A stretch of 64,000 nt of DNA from the NCBI RefSeq assembly GCF_964340395.1, contig NC_135568.1, forward strand, positions 17,138,276 through 17,202,275, read 5' to 3'. Below are positions 1 through 11,770 of the stretch, piece by piece. The translations under genes were made by a program, and so were the position numbers. Source of the stretch: Glandiceps talaboti (Eukaryota; Hemichordata; Enteropneusta; Spengelidae). Under the pieces are notes generated by a model. The model ran no database searches. It had not been told where the DNA came from and worked only from the letters and a program-made list of their open reading frames with translations. Each line of letters begins with the position of its first letter. The stretch's first letter is position 1.

Positions 1-283
1 AGCCAACAGGGGATGTACAAATACCCAGGCACAGTGTCTTAGTTCTGTGTATCAAGTATCTTTATTTTCTTAGATGATGCATCTTCCTAGTCTTGGCTAA
101 TTGTCTGACTTTTGACAGACACTTTGTTTAAATAAAATTTACAAATATTTTGTATAAATGAATCAAAGCTATTAAATATAAGATTAATAAAAAAATTACT
201 GTCTTGGCATTTATCTTTGATACATATTATTTGTTTGCAATAATCATACATGTAGCTAGACACACATATTAATATGTATGTAT

Positions 284-378
284 GTACGTATGTACATGTA
301 CACACACACACACACACATACTGGTACATATATACGTACGTACACCTACATACATATGTATACATACATACACACACA
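284..378. repeat. CA/CATA/GTAC simple-repeat patch
   Basis: A (CA)n core at about 299-318 is flanked by CATA and GTAC words. Confidence 0.85.
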
Positions 379-554
379 TGATTCACAGTCATTGATTGGA
401 TGATTGTGACTGGAAATCCCTAATCATGAATTGGTCTCTGTTTTTGGATGTTTAGATGTTTTGAAGCCCATTTGAACTTGAGCCACACACCCTGTCTAAA
501 AATGTGGGATTAGTTCACTGATTGTTACATTTTTCATACAACAATCATGTCTCG

Positions 555-602
555 ATTTTTATTTTTTTTATTTTATTTTATTTTATTTATTTATTTATTT
601 GT

Positions 603-639
<37 letters not shown>

Positions 640-686
640 TTTTATTTTATTTTATTTATTTATTTATTTTTTTTTGGGGGGGGGGG
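555..686. repeat. (TTTA)n/(TTTTA)n microsatellite with G11 run
   Basis: TTTTA pentamers pass into a pure TTTA stretch and back to TTTTA, then eight or more T are followed by 11 consecutive G (676-686). The T/G switch makes this a probable length-polymorphic and hard-to-sequence tract. Confidence 0.95.
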
Positions 687-829
687 CTGCGTTCTGCCCA
701 GTTTCAGGTATTTTTGTGTTATTGTGTGTATTTGTTTTTAGTTCATTAGTTAGTTTTTTACTGTTGTTTACTTTTCACCAATTGAATGATTTTTTCCATC
801 ACCGAGTAGTGAAATAAATATGTATGCTG

Positions 830-1068
830 TGACCGTCTCCGCCGTTCAGTGTGATGATTTATACGCAGTGACTTGGATTCGTATAAATCCCAAGGGCGCC
901 CTCGACAAGCTGTATCACTTTGAAAGTCCCGCATAACTCATGTAAACTCCCAGCATACAGCATTCAAAATGGTACCTCAAGTCGGTTCTGAGGAGGAAAT
1001 TCGCTGATCGTCTGTTCAAGACACATCTACGTGCCGTGTGCCGCGTTTTAAGTGGTCATTTTGAGAAG
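830..1068 (+). promoter_or_regulatory. ANKIB1: CpG-rich candidate promoter and leader exon of ANKIB1
   Basis: CpG dinucleotides, scarce in most of the window, become frequent from about 830 to 1650. A TATAAAT word lies at 882-888. A strong donor (GAAG|GTGAGT) ends a possible untranslated exon at 1068. A 12-codon upstream ORF lies at 969-1007. The next + strand coding gene is ANKIB1, about 9.6 kb downstream, whose vertebrate homologues also have non-coding 5' exons. Assignment of this block to ANKIB1 is inferred; a promoter for a divergent gene left of the window is an alternative. Confidence 0.45.
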
Positions 1069-2471
1069 GTGAGTTGTTTTCATCATCCCAAACCTGTAGT
1101 GTCGCTAAGGAATTTCATAGTGAGACGAGAGGCTACAAAATTGGAACTTTTGATACCACGGCGGTGGATGACGAGCAATCAATGACCGTGTTTTTGTTTG
1201 TATTTTCATTTCGCACCGTTATATACACCACCTCACTTCCAACGACAGACGCGATAATTTCACCCATTGTAATCAGGCAAGAGACGGTCTTATCGCTTAC
1301 TACTAATATGATTAGATGTGAGAGCTCTTCAAAATACTTAAAAACCACGTCCGTATAAACACACGACGAAAATGGTAGCAGTTTTTCGACGTACGTGGCT
1401 ATGTTTATGTCCAGTTTCGACAGACATGTGTTCGATAGACGAGACGGGAAAGACAAAAACGAACTCTGAATAAGATAAACGTCTCGATTCTTTTGTCATT
1501 TTAGATAACATTAAATGTTTACGTCGTATTAAATCTAGTGTAGTTTAAAAGGGACGCGTAAATCGATAGTTCGTGCACAACATCGAGTAATGTAATGGAT
1601 AATAAGCTGGTCGATATTATCGATGTATTTCATAGTTTACATTCAATAACGTAGTCTGTATCACATGGCTAGCTATCAACAAGGTTAAACCTTGAGTTTT
1701 AGAAGGTTACAATGACGTTATCAATTTTACTGCCTCATTATTACGCTCTTATTAATTTCATGGTTTCGGTTGTTTCCCTGATCGGCCAAAAAAAATTGCA
1801 CACTCAAATTTTAATCGTAACTTAAAGAACATGAGACATGCAAGAGAGTATATAGAACCCAAGATGGTTGGCAAAATTGGTTGGCGAACAGAAGGAAGGT
1901 TAGACTAACTGTACAATAGGCTGGCTGAATTAAAGTCAAGTTAGGGGGTTACAGTATGTGATAGGTATAGGTTAGACGACCTAGTTTAAATCCAATTCGT
2001 ATCACCATCCATGCATAAGGGGAGACTGTTTACTAATGTAATGTCTACCAAACTACTGTTGTACTCATTGAAAAGGAAGAAGTCACAAATTCAAATGAAA
2101 CACAAAACATGTGTGTTGTGAATGCAAATCATCTTGAACAATAAACACAGTGTTGCATGTGTGTTCATCATGTCCTGGTGATTCATACACATAAAAGTAA
2201 TGGTAGCTATGTGGGTTGTACTTTTATATGTATTTATATCTAAAGCAGTAAAAACAGACATCCGCTGAATCACCATGCTTTGAATAACAGCACAGTGTAA
2301 AATTATTATGAACTAGTTTTTATCCACCTCCTGAACATAATACACACATTGATAAAAAAAAATAACCAAAACACTGCATCCATGTATTAAAATTAATTTA
2401 AATGATAAATAATTTCTTGTCACATACAAATTGGTAATTGGGTCTTGTTAAACTGGCCATATGAAGGAGAG

Positions 2472-2787
2472 TTTGTATTTACTTTGGAATTTTAGTTAAT
2501 AAAGCAATTTTATCAACATTTCCTACTTGTAAAGTCGATCTGAAACATCATATGCCAAATCTTTGTTTGTAACTCAATACATTGTAAATGATTAATAAAT
2601 GTGTACAGTCTTTGTTGTTGTACGTACAATAACAAACTTTTCACACAATTTCTTTTAGCTTTTTGCTCTGAATTAAATGAGTTGCAAACACAGACTTTGT
2701 CAATGTTGTTTCCCATTGACTTTTTCAAGTTGGAAACTGTGATGAAATTGTTTTATAGTAAAATTCAAAATTCAAAATAAATACCCA
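2472..2787. mobile_element. Foldback MITE-like element, family F, copy 1
   Basis: The left arm (about 2472-2530) and right arm (about 2725-2787) are imperfect inverted repeats ending in GTATTTA-like sequence and meeting at CCTACTTG / CAAGTTGG. The loop contains CCAAATCTTTGTTTGTAAC. The same loop word and arms recur at 24096-24251, so this is an interspersed family. A possible single arm lies near 34950-35010. Target duplication was not determined. Confidence 0.65.
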
Positions 2788-3283
2788 ACCCTCATCCATA
2801 TGCCCACTTTAAAATCTGGATGACAAAAATACTTAACAAACTCAACTTTCTCTATGTGTTAATATGTTAGATCTCACAATAGTCTTTCCACTGATTTTTG
2901 TAAGTGGCTATGCCAAAGTTTGAAATATGTTCAGAGTTGATAACCTTTTTAGAATTTCGTTCATAGATTACATTATATGACGTGAGATTTCCATACATCA
3001 TAGGAATATGTTTGATCTCAGTATGTAGGAGTCATTTCAGTATTCCCTACTGTGCCATATGGAGATAATTGTAATGTGTAATTTTATGAATCATCAATTT
3101 GATGAACAAATATCCTACTTTGTACTAATGTTCATATTCCGTGATTATTCCCAGTTGGGAACACCGCAGGCTAGGCCGGAAATACAACGTAGTTCCGTAT
3201 GATGGTCAAACAATTATAACTACGGTTTGACCCTCTAACTTATAAGAAATACATATCCCATAATATGACTATAACTTAATAAA

Positions 3284-3612
3284 GATGTTATTTCCCTGAT
3301 ATGTTTCTTCATTTAGCCAAGGCAAATACGAGTGACCTAAGGGGCCTTTGTCACTACTCGTCTGGCGACTCGTAGTGACAACCCTTAGGTCACAAGTATT
3401 TTCCGGCTGAATGAAAATTTTTTTTGGAGAATAACATAATTATACCAGTGCCAGTAATATCAAAGTAATGGTAATTTTGAATGAATGAACACAGCAGAAC
3501 CAGTGACATAGACTCATGTTGTCGTGACATAGAAGCACGTTGTGGTGATGTAGAATGACCAGGGGTATATATTCCATATTTTTTGTTCTAAATGGCTTGT
3601 GAATGGCATAAT
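3284..3612 (+). mobile_element. Hairpin-tail element, family A, copy 1
   Basis: A hairpin of about 150 bp (AGATGTTATTTCCC ... GGAGAATAACAT) has a second, near-perfect inner palindrome (GTGACCTAAGGG / CCCTTAGGTCAC) around 3331-3395. It is followed by a tail of about 175 bp that starts AATTATACCAGTGCCAG and ends TGGCATAAT. Four more full copies occur at 25879, 27279, 28171 and 38459, all in the same orientation and with the same hairpin-then-tail order. It has no coding capacity. Confidence 0.8.
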
Positions 3613-3993
3613 AAAGCATTAACTGTCTCACGGAAGATCTAGTCCAACTATACTTTAGATGTCCAGAGATTAATAATAACCAATTCATCTTGATATAATT
3701 TGAATTGTCAAGGACAGACAGTAAGGACTCAGAGTACAGGTGTTGTTTGTTTTGTGGATCTTCTTTTATTACCTACTTGAGTGGATGAACAATTTGTGTA
3801 TTCATGTGTACAGCCCTATACAATAGAGGTGTAAGTAGTTATATTGTACTGATGAGAAGGTTCATCGATTTTAACGATAGTTTACAAATTAAGAATGATT
3901 CATATGTACTCTTACCAATGAATGAACAAAAGTAACCTGTCTTCATTACATTTTGTTTATAAACGTACAGCAAATGTAAAAGCAAGGTTAAAC

Positions 3994-4385
3994 TACAACT
4001 GCTGACATCAGACCATGGACAAATGGAACCTGTTACAAACAGGGAAAGTGAAATGAATTGTATTGATAACACTTGGCACAGCATGTTGAAACAGCTTGTT
4101 GGAGGTACAGAGATTTTTATTACATTCCATCTTTGATAAGAACAGTTTTATGGCCACTTTACGTAATAGTGGAAGTTCACAAACATTTCCAGTTCCCCTG
4201 GGCTTCATATACACATAAAGAAGCCATAAAACTGTTCTTATCAAACCATGTGCTTATTTATACAAGACTAGTCTATGCTGTGTTCTAACATGCTGAGCCA
4301 AGTGTTATTAATCCAATTCATTTGTTTACCTGCTTTCTTTGTAACATGTTCTTGTTTTTCCACAGTCTGATGTCAGCAGTTGTAT
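3994..4385. mobile_element. Foldback element with TA-bounded termini, family B, copy 1
   Basis: About 392 bp. The ends are inverted: TACAACTGCTGACATCAGAC at the left and its complement at the right (GTCTGATGTCAGCAGTTGTA, with one extra difference nearby). The arms extend inward to a second complementary pair (TTGATAAGAACAGTTTTATGG / CCATAAAACTGTTCTTATCAA). TA at both ends would fit a Tc1/mariner-type TA target duplication. A second copy is at 30724-31110. Confidence 0.8.
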
Positions 4386-4912
4386 ATTGTCTATATATAC
4401 ACTAAAGTACCCATATATTAATACCTATCAAGTTCAAAGGTAGTGTGTATTACTGTAAAAACTGTCCTTGAGGCAAGGTCATTTCTTGGTACATGTAGTG
4501 TGGGGTCATCTCTTTGTACTCATGCAGAGAATCTATATGGTAAATAGTTTATGCAGTTGTCAGTGCTTCTGTCCTATGGTGAAATACTTGATTAGCAAAT
4601 TCATGAATCATTCCTAGAGTCTGAGAGTTAAACTGTATTGAACTCTCTACATACATACTGTAATCAGCTCACGCTATCTGGAGTGTAACTTCAAAAGTTA
4701 AATTATATACATTGTATATATAAAAATACAGGAACTGTAGTTTCATTTCTGAGATGCTGTGATCAAATTTGTTAGTTTTTAATCATAAAATTTTATTTTT
4801 GATAATTTATTAAAAATGTATTTATATTTAAAGTACATGATACATACACTCTGCATGTACAATGAAAGCTTCAATAGTGTGATGGTGCATATATACATGG
4901 GTGTGTTTGGTA

Positions 4913-4945
4913 CCCCCCCCCCCCCACACACACACACACACACAT
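4913..4945. repeat. C13 run followed by (CA)n
   Basis: Thirteen C followed by about ten CA dinucleotides. Confidence 0.95.
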
Positions 4946-6049
4946 ACACACCCTCATATTAATTTATTACTCACCCAGATGGCAGTTATATTGTTGTAAT
5001 GGAAGTTATCAGTTTAATATAAATTTAGGTATATGTATATCCTGTATAAACCTAACATATGGTGCTGTGTCTAGCCATGCATTATGGTATTATGTATAAT
5101 TTTAGAATGCACACACACAATGGACTTTGAGTACAGTACAGTACAGTGTACAATGCAAACAGTAATACAACTGACAAATTACTGTACAGTATTTATTTCA
5201 TATTTGTTACAAGTATTTCCGGTGTGACTATTTGTGAGATGATTGTCATATGTTGATGTAGATTCCTTTCCGAAAAAAAGGACAGTTTTGCTTCATTTCC
5301 ACATTTTTGTTATCCTGGAAAAACCCCACACTAATAGTTATGTACTTCAGAATATCTAGACCCACATCAACAATAACATATATATAACAAACAAACAAAC
5401 AAACAAACCTTCAGGCAACATCTACTGACGCAGTATAACTGATCAACTGTATCTTATTCTTAGTAATTGTAATTGTGTGTACATAATATGCTATATTTTG
5501 AGTCATATTGAGTACCTTGCTGTGAATTTCTGTATATAAATATGTGAGGAGACAGACCCAGACTAGCTGTAAGCTATTTCCTGACTCCCCATTTACCCAC
5601 TCTTATATTTATTTGGGGTAAATAAACTGATTATAAGTATAAATAGTAGTATTATATTAACATGTACACATATACGGGTATAGCCCTTTGACAAAGAAAT
5701 TTACCCTTTATTTCTTGCAATTTGCAAATTAAACCTTTTTTTAAAAACAAGAAGTTAGCTGTCAATCCTGTGAACTTGTTTGTAACCTTGTTGTAACTTA
5801 CGTCAATTCAGGGACTAAAGCAGTGCCATGTTTTATATGTACATGTATCTGATTAGTACTCTTTGACATCATAAATATGAAATGCACGTAGTACAGGTGT
5901 TAGGGGAGGATAGTTGTACACAAATTAACCTTTTGAAATAAAGGTATCTTCAACCTACACTTGTGTTTGTGAATCAGAAATATAACACAGTGGACAGTGC
6001 CATACATTGTATGATTACCATGAAATATAAAATTTAATGTCTATTAATT

Positions 6050-6705
6050 TTGACAGCACATTTGCATACATATACTTAAATCTGTTATCAAATACATTTT
6101 GTATTTAAATTTTGATAGCAGAATGCCACATTTGCATACATGTACTTATAATACATACATCTGTCATAAATTTTGACAGCACATTTGTATATAGACTTAC
6201 ATCTGCATGTCATCAAATACAATTGTATGTAAATTTTGACATTTCATTTGCTTACACTAATACGTAAGTCATCAAATACAATTGTAACTTGAATGTCAAT
6301 TTTGACAATACATTTCCATACACTTACATCTGTCATCAAATACATTTGTATTTAAATTCTGACAGCTCATTTGCATACATGTACTTACATCTGTCATCAA
6401 ATACTTAATTTTGACTGCTCATTTGCATGCATGTACTTACATCTGTCATCAAATACATGTATTTAAATTTTGACAGCTCATTTGCATGCATGTACTTACA
6501 TCTGTCATCAAATACCTGTATTTAAATTTTGATAGCACATTTGCATACATGTACTTACATCTGTCATCAAATACATTGTATCTAAATTTTGATAGCACAA
6601 TGCTACATTTGCATACATCTACTAACATACTGGTATGTACATCTGTCATCAAATACAATATATTATTGTATGTAAATTTAGACAGCACATTTGCATACAT
6701 GGTAC
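6050..6705. repeat. About 60-bp minisatellite, 10-11 diverged units, with octamer words
   Basis: Each unit reads GACAGCACATTTGCATACAT, then ACTTACATCTGTCATCAAATAC, then a TGTATTTAAATTTT spacer, with length variants of 52-90 bp. The word ATTTGCAT (complement of the POU-factor octamer ATGCAAAT) is intact in about eight units. Unit divergence shows the array is old. Confidence 0.85.
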
Positions 6706-7944
6706 CTCAAGTGTCTGTACTGTATGACTGTAATTTTAATATTAATTTCATATTATATTTTCTGAAAATATAGAAATAGAAACTAAATTAATGTAAAACC
6801 AATCAAGCCAAGTTGTATGTGTTCAAACTGAAAATATGTGGAAATTATAATTTATACATACATACATACAAATGCTGGTCATATTTCATTAGCTACATGT
6901 ACAATGTGTATCTATGTCGTTAGTTCTGTAGTGTTCAAAACTGAATTAAAAAATTTAAAATTGCTGTATTTTCTTTTATCATTTCATAAATTCAGTTAGC
7001 ACAGGTATTTTATGATAATATTCTCCAATTTTTTGCTTCATTCAGCCGGAAATTATTTGTGGTAGAAAGAAAGATTTTGTTGCTATACTCATGTTCAATT
7101 CAATAGCTTGTATTACTTGTCATCCACGATAAACATTAAGCAAAATATCAGGCAATAATATCTACATAACAGTCTAAGCAGTACACTGTTTACATATATT
7201 AGATCATTGCATGTACAGAAACTTATCCTATCAGTGTAAAAATATACATTGCTGTCAGCCAATTAGATCAAGCACTCCCAAAGGTGTCTGTAGGTATACA
7301 TATTACATATGTTAATTATTATACAAGGTGATAGGGAGTTCTCCCCAGGGTTTTATGCCTAGTTACAGCCTACAAGAAGTGGATTCTACTCTATGATATC
7401 TTCAGACACAAAATAAAGGATTTGCATAGCAATGTATCAATTTGTTATGCAAATAATTTCTCATAATTCATGTGATGCAATTGTGTTATAACACCATTGG
7501 TAGTATTTTGGTAGTAGAAAATCCATTTTACCCTGGTACATGTACTTAATATGTATGTTAAATTCAAAAATTGAGTCATGCTTAAACAACCCTCATGCAT
7601 TCATTGTGTAGTGGAATTCCTTGCCATGGATAAGCCTTGTATCACAGTAGTCAGCTGACATGCATACTAATAGCTGAACATAAATTTTTTGTGACTCCCT
7701 TCCTATAAATATTAAAATAGAACAATGATCATGATGTAACACCAAGGAATGACTCTTGACCCAAATTGACTCCAATTTCAAAACATACACAGTTGACAAA
7801 AATGTGTTTATTTCCTGGAGTGATTTGCCCTTTATACTAAATTATGGATGGCTGTATGAAGTGTATATGTACGTGTACATCCATTTGTTGTGTGAGTAAA
7901 GCTGGTATTTACATCCCAGGGTTAATTTCTTTATACACAAAATA

Positions 7945-8398
7945 TTACAAGTTGGGAAAAACAGGAATATTTAACGATTACAAGTTGGGAAAAACAGGAA
8001 TATTTAACGATTACAAGTTGGGAAAAACAGGAATATTTAATGATTACAAGTTGGGAAAAACAGGAATATTTAACGATTACAAGTTGGGAAAAACAGGAAT
8101 ATTTAACGATTACAAGTTGGGAAAAACAGGAATATATAACGATTACAAGTTGGGAAAAACAGGAATATATAACGATTACAAGTTGGGAAAAACAGGGATA
8201 TATAACGATTACAAGTTTGGAAAAACAGGAATATATAACGATTACAAGTTGGGAAAAACAGGAATATATAACGATTACAAGTTGGGAAAAACAGGAATAT
8301 ATAACGATTACAAGTTGGGAAAAACAGGGATATATAACGATTACGAGTTGGGAAAAACAGGAATATATAACGATTACAAGTTGGGAAAAACAGGAATA
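7945..8398. repeat. 33-bp minisatellite, about 14 units
   Basis: The unit TTACAAGTTGGGAAAAACAG-GAATATWTAACGA is repeated head to tail with few changes. The five left units have TTT and the later ones TAT, so the array is polarised. Because 33 is a multiple of three, several frames on both strands stay open (an 11-residue repeat, YKLGKTGIFND, in one). Openness on both strands argues that this is a by-product rather than a gene. Confidence 0.95.
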
Positions 8399-9182
8399 AC
8401 AGTCTCTTTGAACATACATGATACAGTGTAATTTGTGCTGAGTAGGGATGGACTGTTATCATCCAGTATTGTGAAAACGGGAATATCTAGTTTACAGTAT
8501 TGAGTTTCATTCGTATGCAGATGAGAAACCAATCTCACATTATTAACAATCAGTATATGCAAAATTCTAATTATAGACAATAGCTTTTCCCTTCTATTGT
8601 ATTTGTATACAGCTATTAATTTGATCAGACCATTTCTATACATTATGTATACAGTAGCAGTAATGATTTCCTATAAATAGAATAAAACTAGTTCAAGGAA
8701 ACAAAATTGAGAAAAACAGGTCAGCAAAACATTTGCATACAGTGTATTCTCCTCCCCCCCCCTCCCCCTCTATATACCCATGTACATTTGTAATTGTATA
8801 CATGTACATGTACAAAATGTATGCCAACATCTAATATTGATAAGACTTTAGCAATATACTTAATACATACATGTTATGATGTGTTTTAGGGTACATTGTA
8901 AGTAGATTTACAAAATTAATGTGTACACAATGGATTGAATTTATTGTCATCTCTACTCAAGTAATGTTGCTATATCATATATTTACATTTTTTGTACATG
9001 TGTATATGGGTATGGAAATTCATTCACAGGTTCTCCAAACTTAGCGAAAACATTGATATACACATTCACAATGTACATTTTGTAACCTTATTCTTACATA
9101 CTTCTACACGTTTCCTTTGTTTATTGTTGTTTCTTTTTTAATTCTGTTGTTATGGCGTTATGAAGAGGCTTATTATTTGGGT

Positions 9183-9456
9183 TGTCGGTGGCCGAATGGT
9201 TAAACCACTTGCCTCACTGCGGTTGGGGTTTGAACCCATTCAGGTTTAGAGTAAAATTTACCATGCTGTAATTACAATGATAAGAGTGTCATTCAGTTTG
9301 ACTCTGCCAAACAACGCAAGTTTTCCCGGTTTCCTCCTGCACTAATGCTGAACTCATGAGGGATGGTCCTCACTGGACTTCTTGGGAGACAAATGTTTAT
9401 ATATACTTAAAGAACTATCCAGTATAAATAAATGGTTATTATTATTCTTATTATTG
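9183..9456 (+). mobile_element. tRNA-derived SINE
   Basis: The head is tRNA-like, with a perfect RNA polymerase III A box (TGGCCGAATGG, 9189-9199) and a near-consensus B box (GGTTTGAACCC, 9227-9237) at normal tRNA spacing. A body of about 200 bp (with CCCGGTTTCCTCCTGCAC) and a TTA/ATT-repeat tail follow. The tail type matches the ATT repeats ending the LINE at 47105, which suggests but does not prove shared retrotransposition machinery. A much more diverged tRNA-like stretch occurs near 39835-39905. Confidence 0.8.
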
Positions 9457-9806
9457 AGGAGCTGACTCCCTGAAATGCAAAATTGGAAACAAATGGCAAT
9501 ATACAAAGTACAATGTACATGTAAATGGAATGAAAGAAAGTGAGTTGTGTTCTTACAACAGATTGAATGAAAGTACATGTACATGCATATATCTGTCAAC
9601 GCTATGGGGTAATTTTATGCTTCCAGACATGAATGAACAGGAACGCGTACAGTGTTCAACTCAACTGCGATCTTGGTATACATTTCCTAATGGAGACAAA
9701 TATTGCAATTTCATAGCGATTTGTCCTCAGTTCTACTCCTATAACTTATAAGTTACAATTTCCGCAACTCGTTTTTCTTATGGATATTTTATTTTCATTT
9801 TTACAG

Positions 9807-9846
9807 GAAAGGAAATCTGGAAACATACAAGCGTACGTGTTGTATT
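9807..9846 (+). other. Possible small untranslated exon
   Basis: A good acceptor (CATTTTTACAG at 9796-9806) and a donor (TATT|GTGAGT at 9847) frame 40 nt upstream of the ANKIB1 start. Nothing else supports it, and it could be chance. Confidence 0.2.
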
Positions 9847-10671
9847 GTGAGTGCTACAAACGCCACTTTCGTCAGTAAGTCTGCGATCTAATGAAAGAAC
9901 GGCAGAAACAGGAAGACGTCAATTATAGACTACATGAATAAAAAAGCTGATTCTTTGAGTGGTCTGTGAGTGCTACAGGAACAATTGTCAACTAGAAGAA
10001 TTACTGAATTCATAAATCAGTCTAATTGACAGGATTATCAATGTATTGCTGACACATCCAGACGATATTGTCACATTTGTCACAATTGATATGTGGACTA
10101 TACATCAGAATACACTTCTTTTTATAGAATAAATTACCAGTTGTCGACACTACCTTGATTCATAACCCAAAGGTTAGAAACAAAATAAATGTGTAGCCGC
10201 TAGTAAAAGCAGTTATAGACAGCTTGTGAAAATTGTTACAAATTTTGTATTTGTTTTGCCAAAATTTCATTCAGGTATATACACTTGTTGTGAAAAATTC
10301 ATGAGGAAACAGAGAGAAACAGAGAGAATAATAAATCGATTGTCAATGTGATGGAGTATTATAACGTATATAAATTTTTGTATTTTGATACTTTATAAAT
10401 CCTGTGAGAATAGTGTAACCATACCGATTTCAATTTACCAAAGTCAACAGTGAATTCCCTGAGGGCAACTTCACTTTTTTCTTAGGAGCAGTCTTTAAAA
10501 TATTCCATTGTAAGTGATTATACTTGAAGTGTTGCGTAAGTCAGTAGACAGTTTGAAGTGTCGCTTCTGCAGTACTAGTATGTTCACGTAGAATTCGTAT
10601 GTGACACCGCCAATCTTCAGTTGGATTAGTGCCTATACATTGACATTGACTGAAATCAACACATATCAAAC

Positions 10672-10859
10672 ATGGGAAGCACGTCGTCAAAGTTCCGCAA
10701 AGCCCTCCAAAATGGAGAAGAGTATGTTGCAATGCAACTTTACATGAACAGTCCAGAATTGAGGAAATCATTGGATCCGAATCTATCGTATGGTGATAAT
10801 TATAACCATGATACTCCGCTACATTGTGTTAGTAGACATGGCATGAAGTCACTTCTAAG
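10672..10859 (+). CDS. ANKIB1: ANKIB1 coding exon 1 (start codon, N-terminus, first ankyrin repeat)
   Basis: Encodes residues 1-62 plus two bases of codon 63. It starts MGSTSSKFRKAL, very close to vertebrate ANKIB1, and contains SLDPNLSYGDNYNHDTPLHC with the ankyrin TPLH motif at 48-51. The ATG has A at -3 and G at +4 (AAACATGG), a strong initiation context. Gly2 and Ser6 followed by Lys7 fit an N-myristoylation site, so membrane attachment is predicted. The exon ends CTAAG|GTATGT. Untranslated sequence probably extends left to an acceptor at 10485 (pyrimidine tract then TTAG). ANKIB1 is a predicted E3 ubiquitin ligase of the Ariadne RBR class; its substrates are not inferable here. Confidence 0.93.
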
Positions 10860-11770
10860 GTATGTGGGGTCACATTTCGTTCACTTCTCTATTTTTTTTT
10901 TTTGTCACGAAATTCCTCGAAAACATGTCTTTTTTGTTCATTTGTTTTTATTTCCAGGAAATTTCAACCTGAGTGATTACAGGATACACTTCTTTTTAAG
11001 TTTTATCGCTCAGAATGCACAGTACTAGTATGTTGCTAGACAATGTACAGTCCCTTAAAGTAGTAAAGCCATCACTGTTTTGAAAAAAGCTTAGAACTTT
11101 AAGAAGGTGGACGTATAAAGATAACTGTAAGAACACTACTTGACATTTACTTATTTTACATTGTCTTTGCGTGAAATTTCAGCCCTAGCAAATACTCTTT
11201 GAGTATGCCACACTCGCATGTCGTGGGTTTCTGTCATGTGGGTGGAAGAACGTGACATCTCTTACACTTTGTACTGTCTAGGGCGTTTATAGAACACTGA
11301 AGTAAGTTCTTAATATATGCATTCTTGAAATTAGAACAGAATTGACGTAACAATGTCAATATTATTTACATATCCTAGCTGCAATTCTATAATTTTTATT
11401 CTTGGAGGACATGAAAGTCATTGGAAAAGTTTGAATGAAAATTAAGATAATTACATAATATATTTTGTAACTCCACCATAAAAATAACTCATGCGTCTTT
11501 TTTTTACATTTTGAAGAAGGATGCAAAAGTTGTACATGTACATGTGTACGTGTACACAGTCTCTAAAAATTACTAAATGCAAAGACATGCCAAATGAATA
11601 ATCTTTAAAGAAGTGGAGGTTAGCTAGATAACAGTATGAATACTATTAGGCATCCCAAATTGAATTTAAATCTAGTGTACTGAGATAAGGGTAGTATGTG
11701 TATAGATCGATACATATGATAAATTAATGATAATTATTAATTTGTGCTCAGTATGTGTAGCATGCCCTTT

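Larger units (their letters stand above)
1..830. other. Upstream intergenic sequence
   Basis: AT-rich sequence with no coding signal that I can support. It holds a mixed GTAC/CATA/CA simple-repeat patch (about 284-378) and a TTTA/TTTTA array ending in a run of 11 G (about 555-686). The open frames here are low-complexity readings of those repeats. Confidence 0.6.
1069..10485 (+). other. ANKIB1: Leader intron (5' UTR intron), inferred
   Basis: If the donor at 1069 joins the acceptor at 10484-10485 (TTTTTTCTTAG), this 9.4-kb stretch is a 5' UTR intron. No gene is recognisable in it. It holds two foldback elements, one hairpin-tail element, two minisatellites, a tRNA-derived SINE and simple repeats, all listed separately. 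CpG-rich sequence continues to about 1650 beyond the donor. Small simple repeats include an AAAC run near 5388-5408. A solo half of the hairpin-tail element is visible near 7015-7065. Confidence 0.45.

Noticed and set aside
7844-8431. 195-codon frame with a repeated YKLGKTGIFND peptide
   Set aside because: It follows from a 33-bp minisatellite; two frames on each strand are open, there is no conserved domain, and it lies in an inferred intron.
9183-9255. Functional tRNA gene
   Set aside because: A and B boxes are present but the acceptor and anticodon arms do not pair convincingly, and a SINE body and ATT tail follow.
9530-9751. 73-codon frame upstream of ANKIB1
   Set aside because: Unrecognised, with no splice or homology support and no sign of coding composition.
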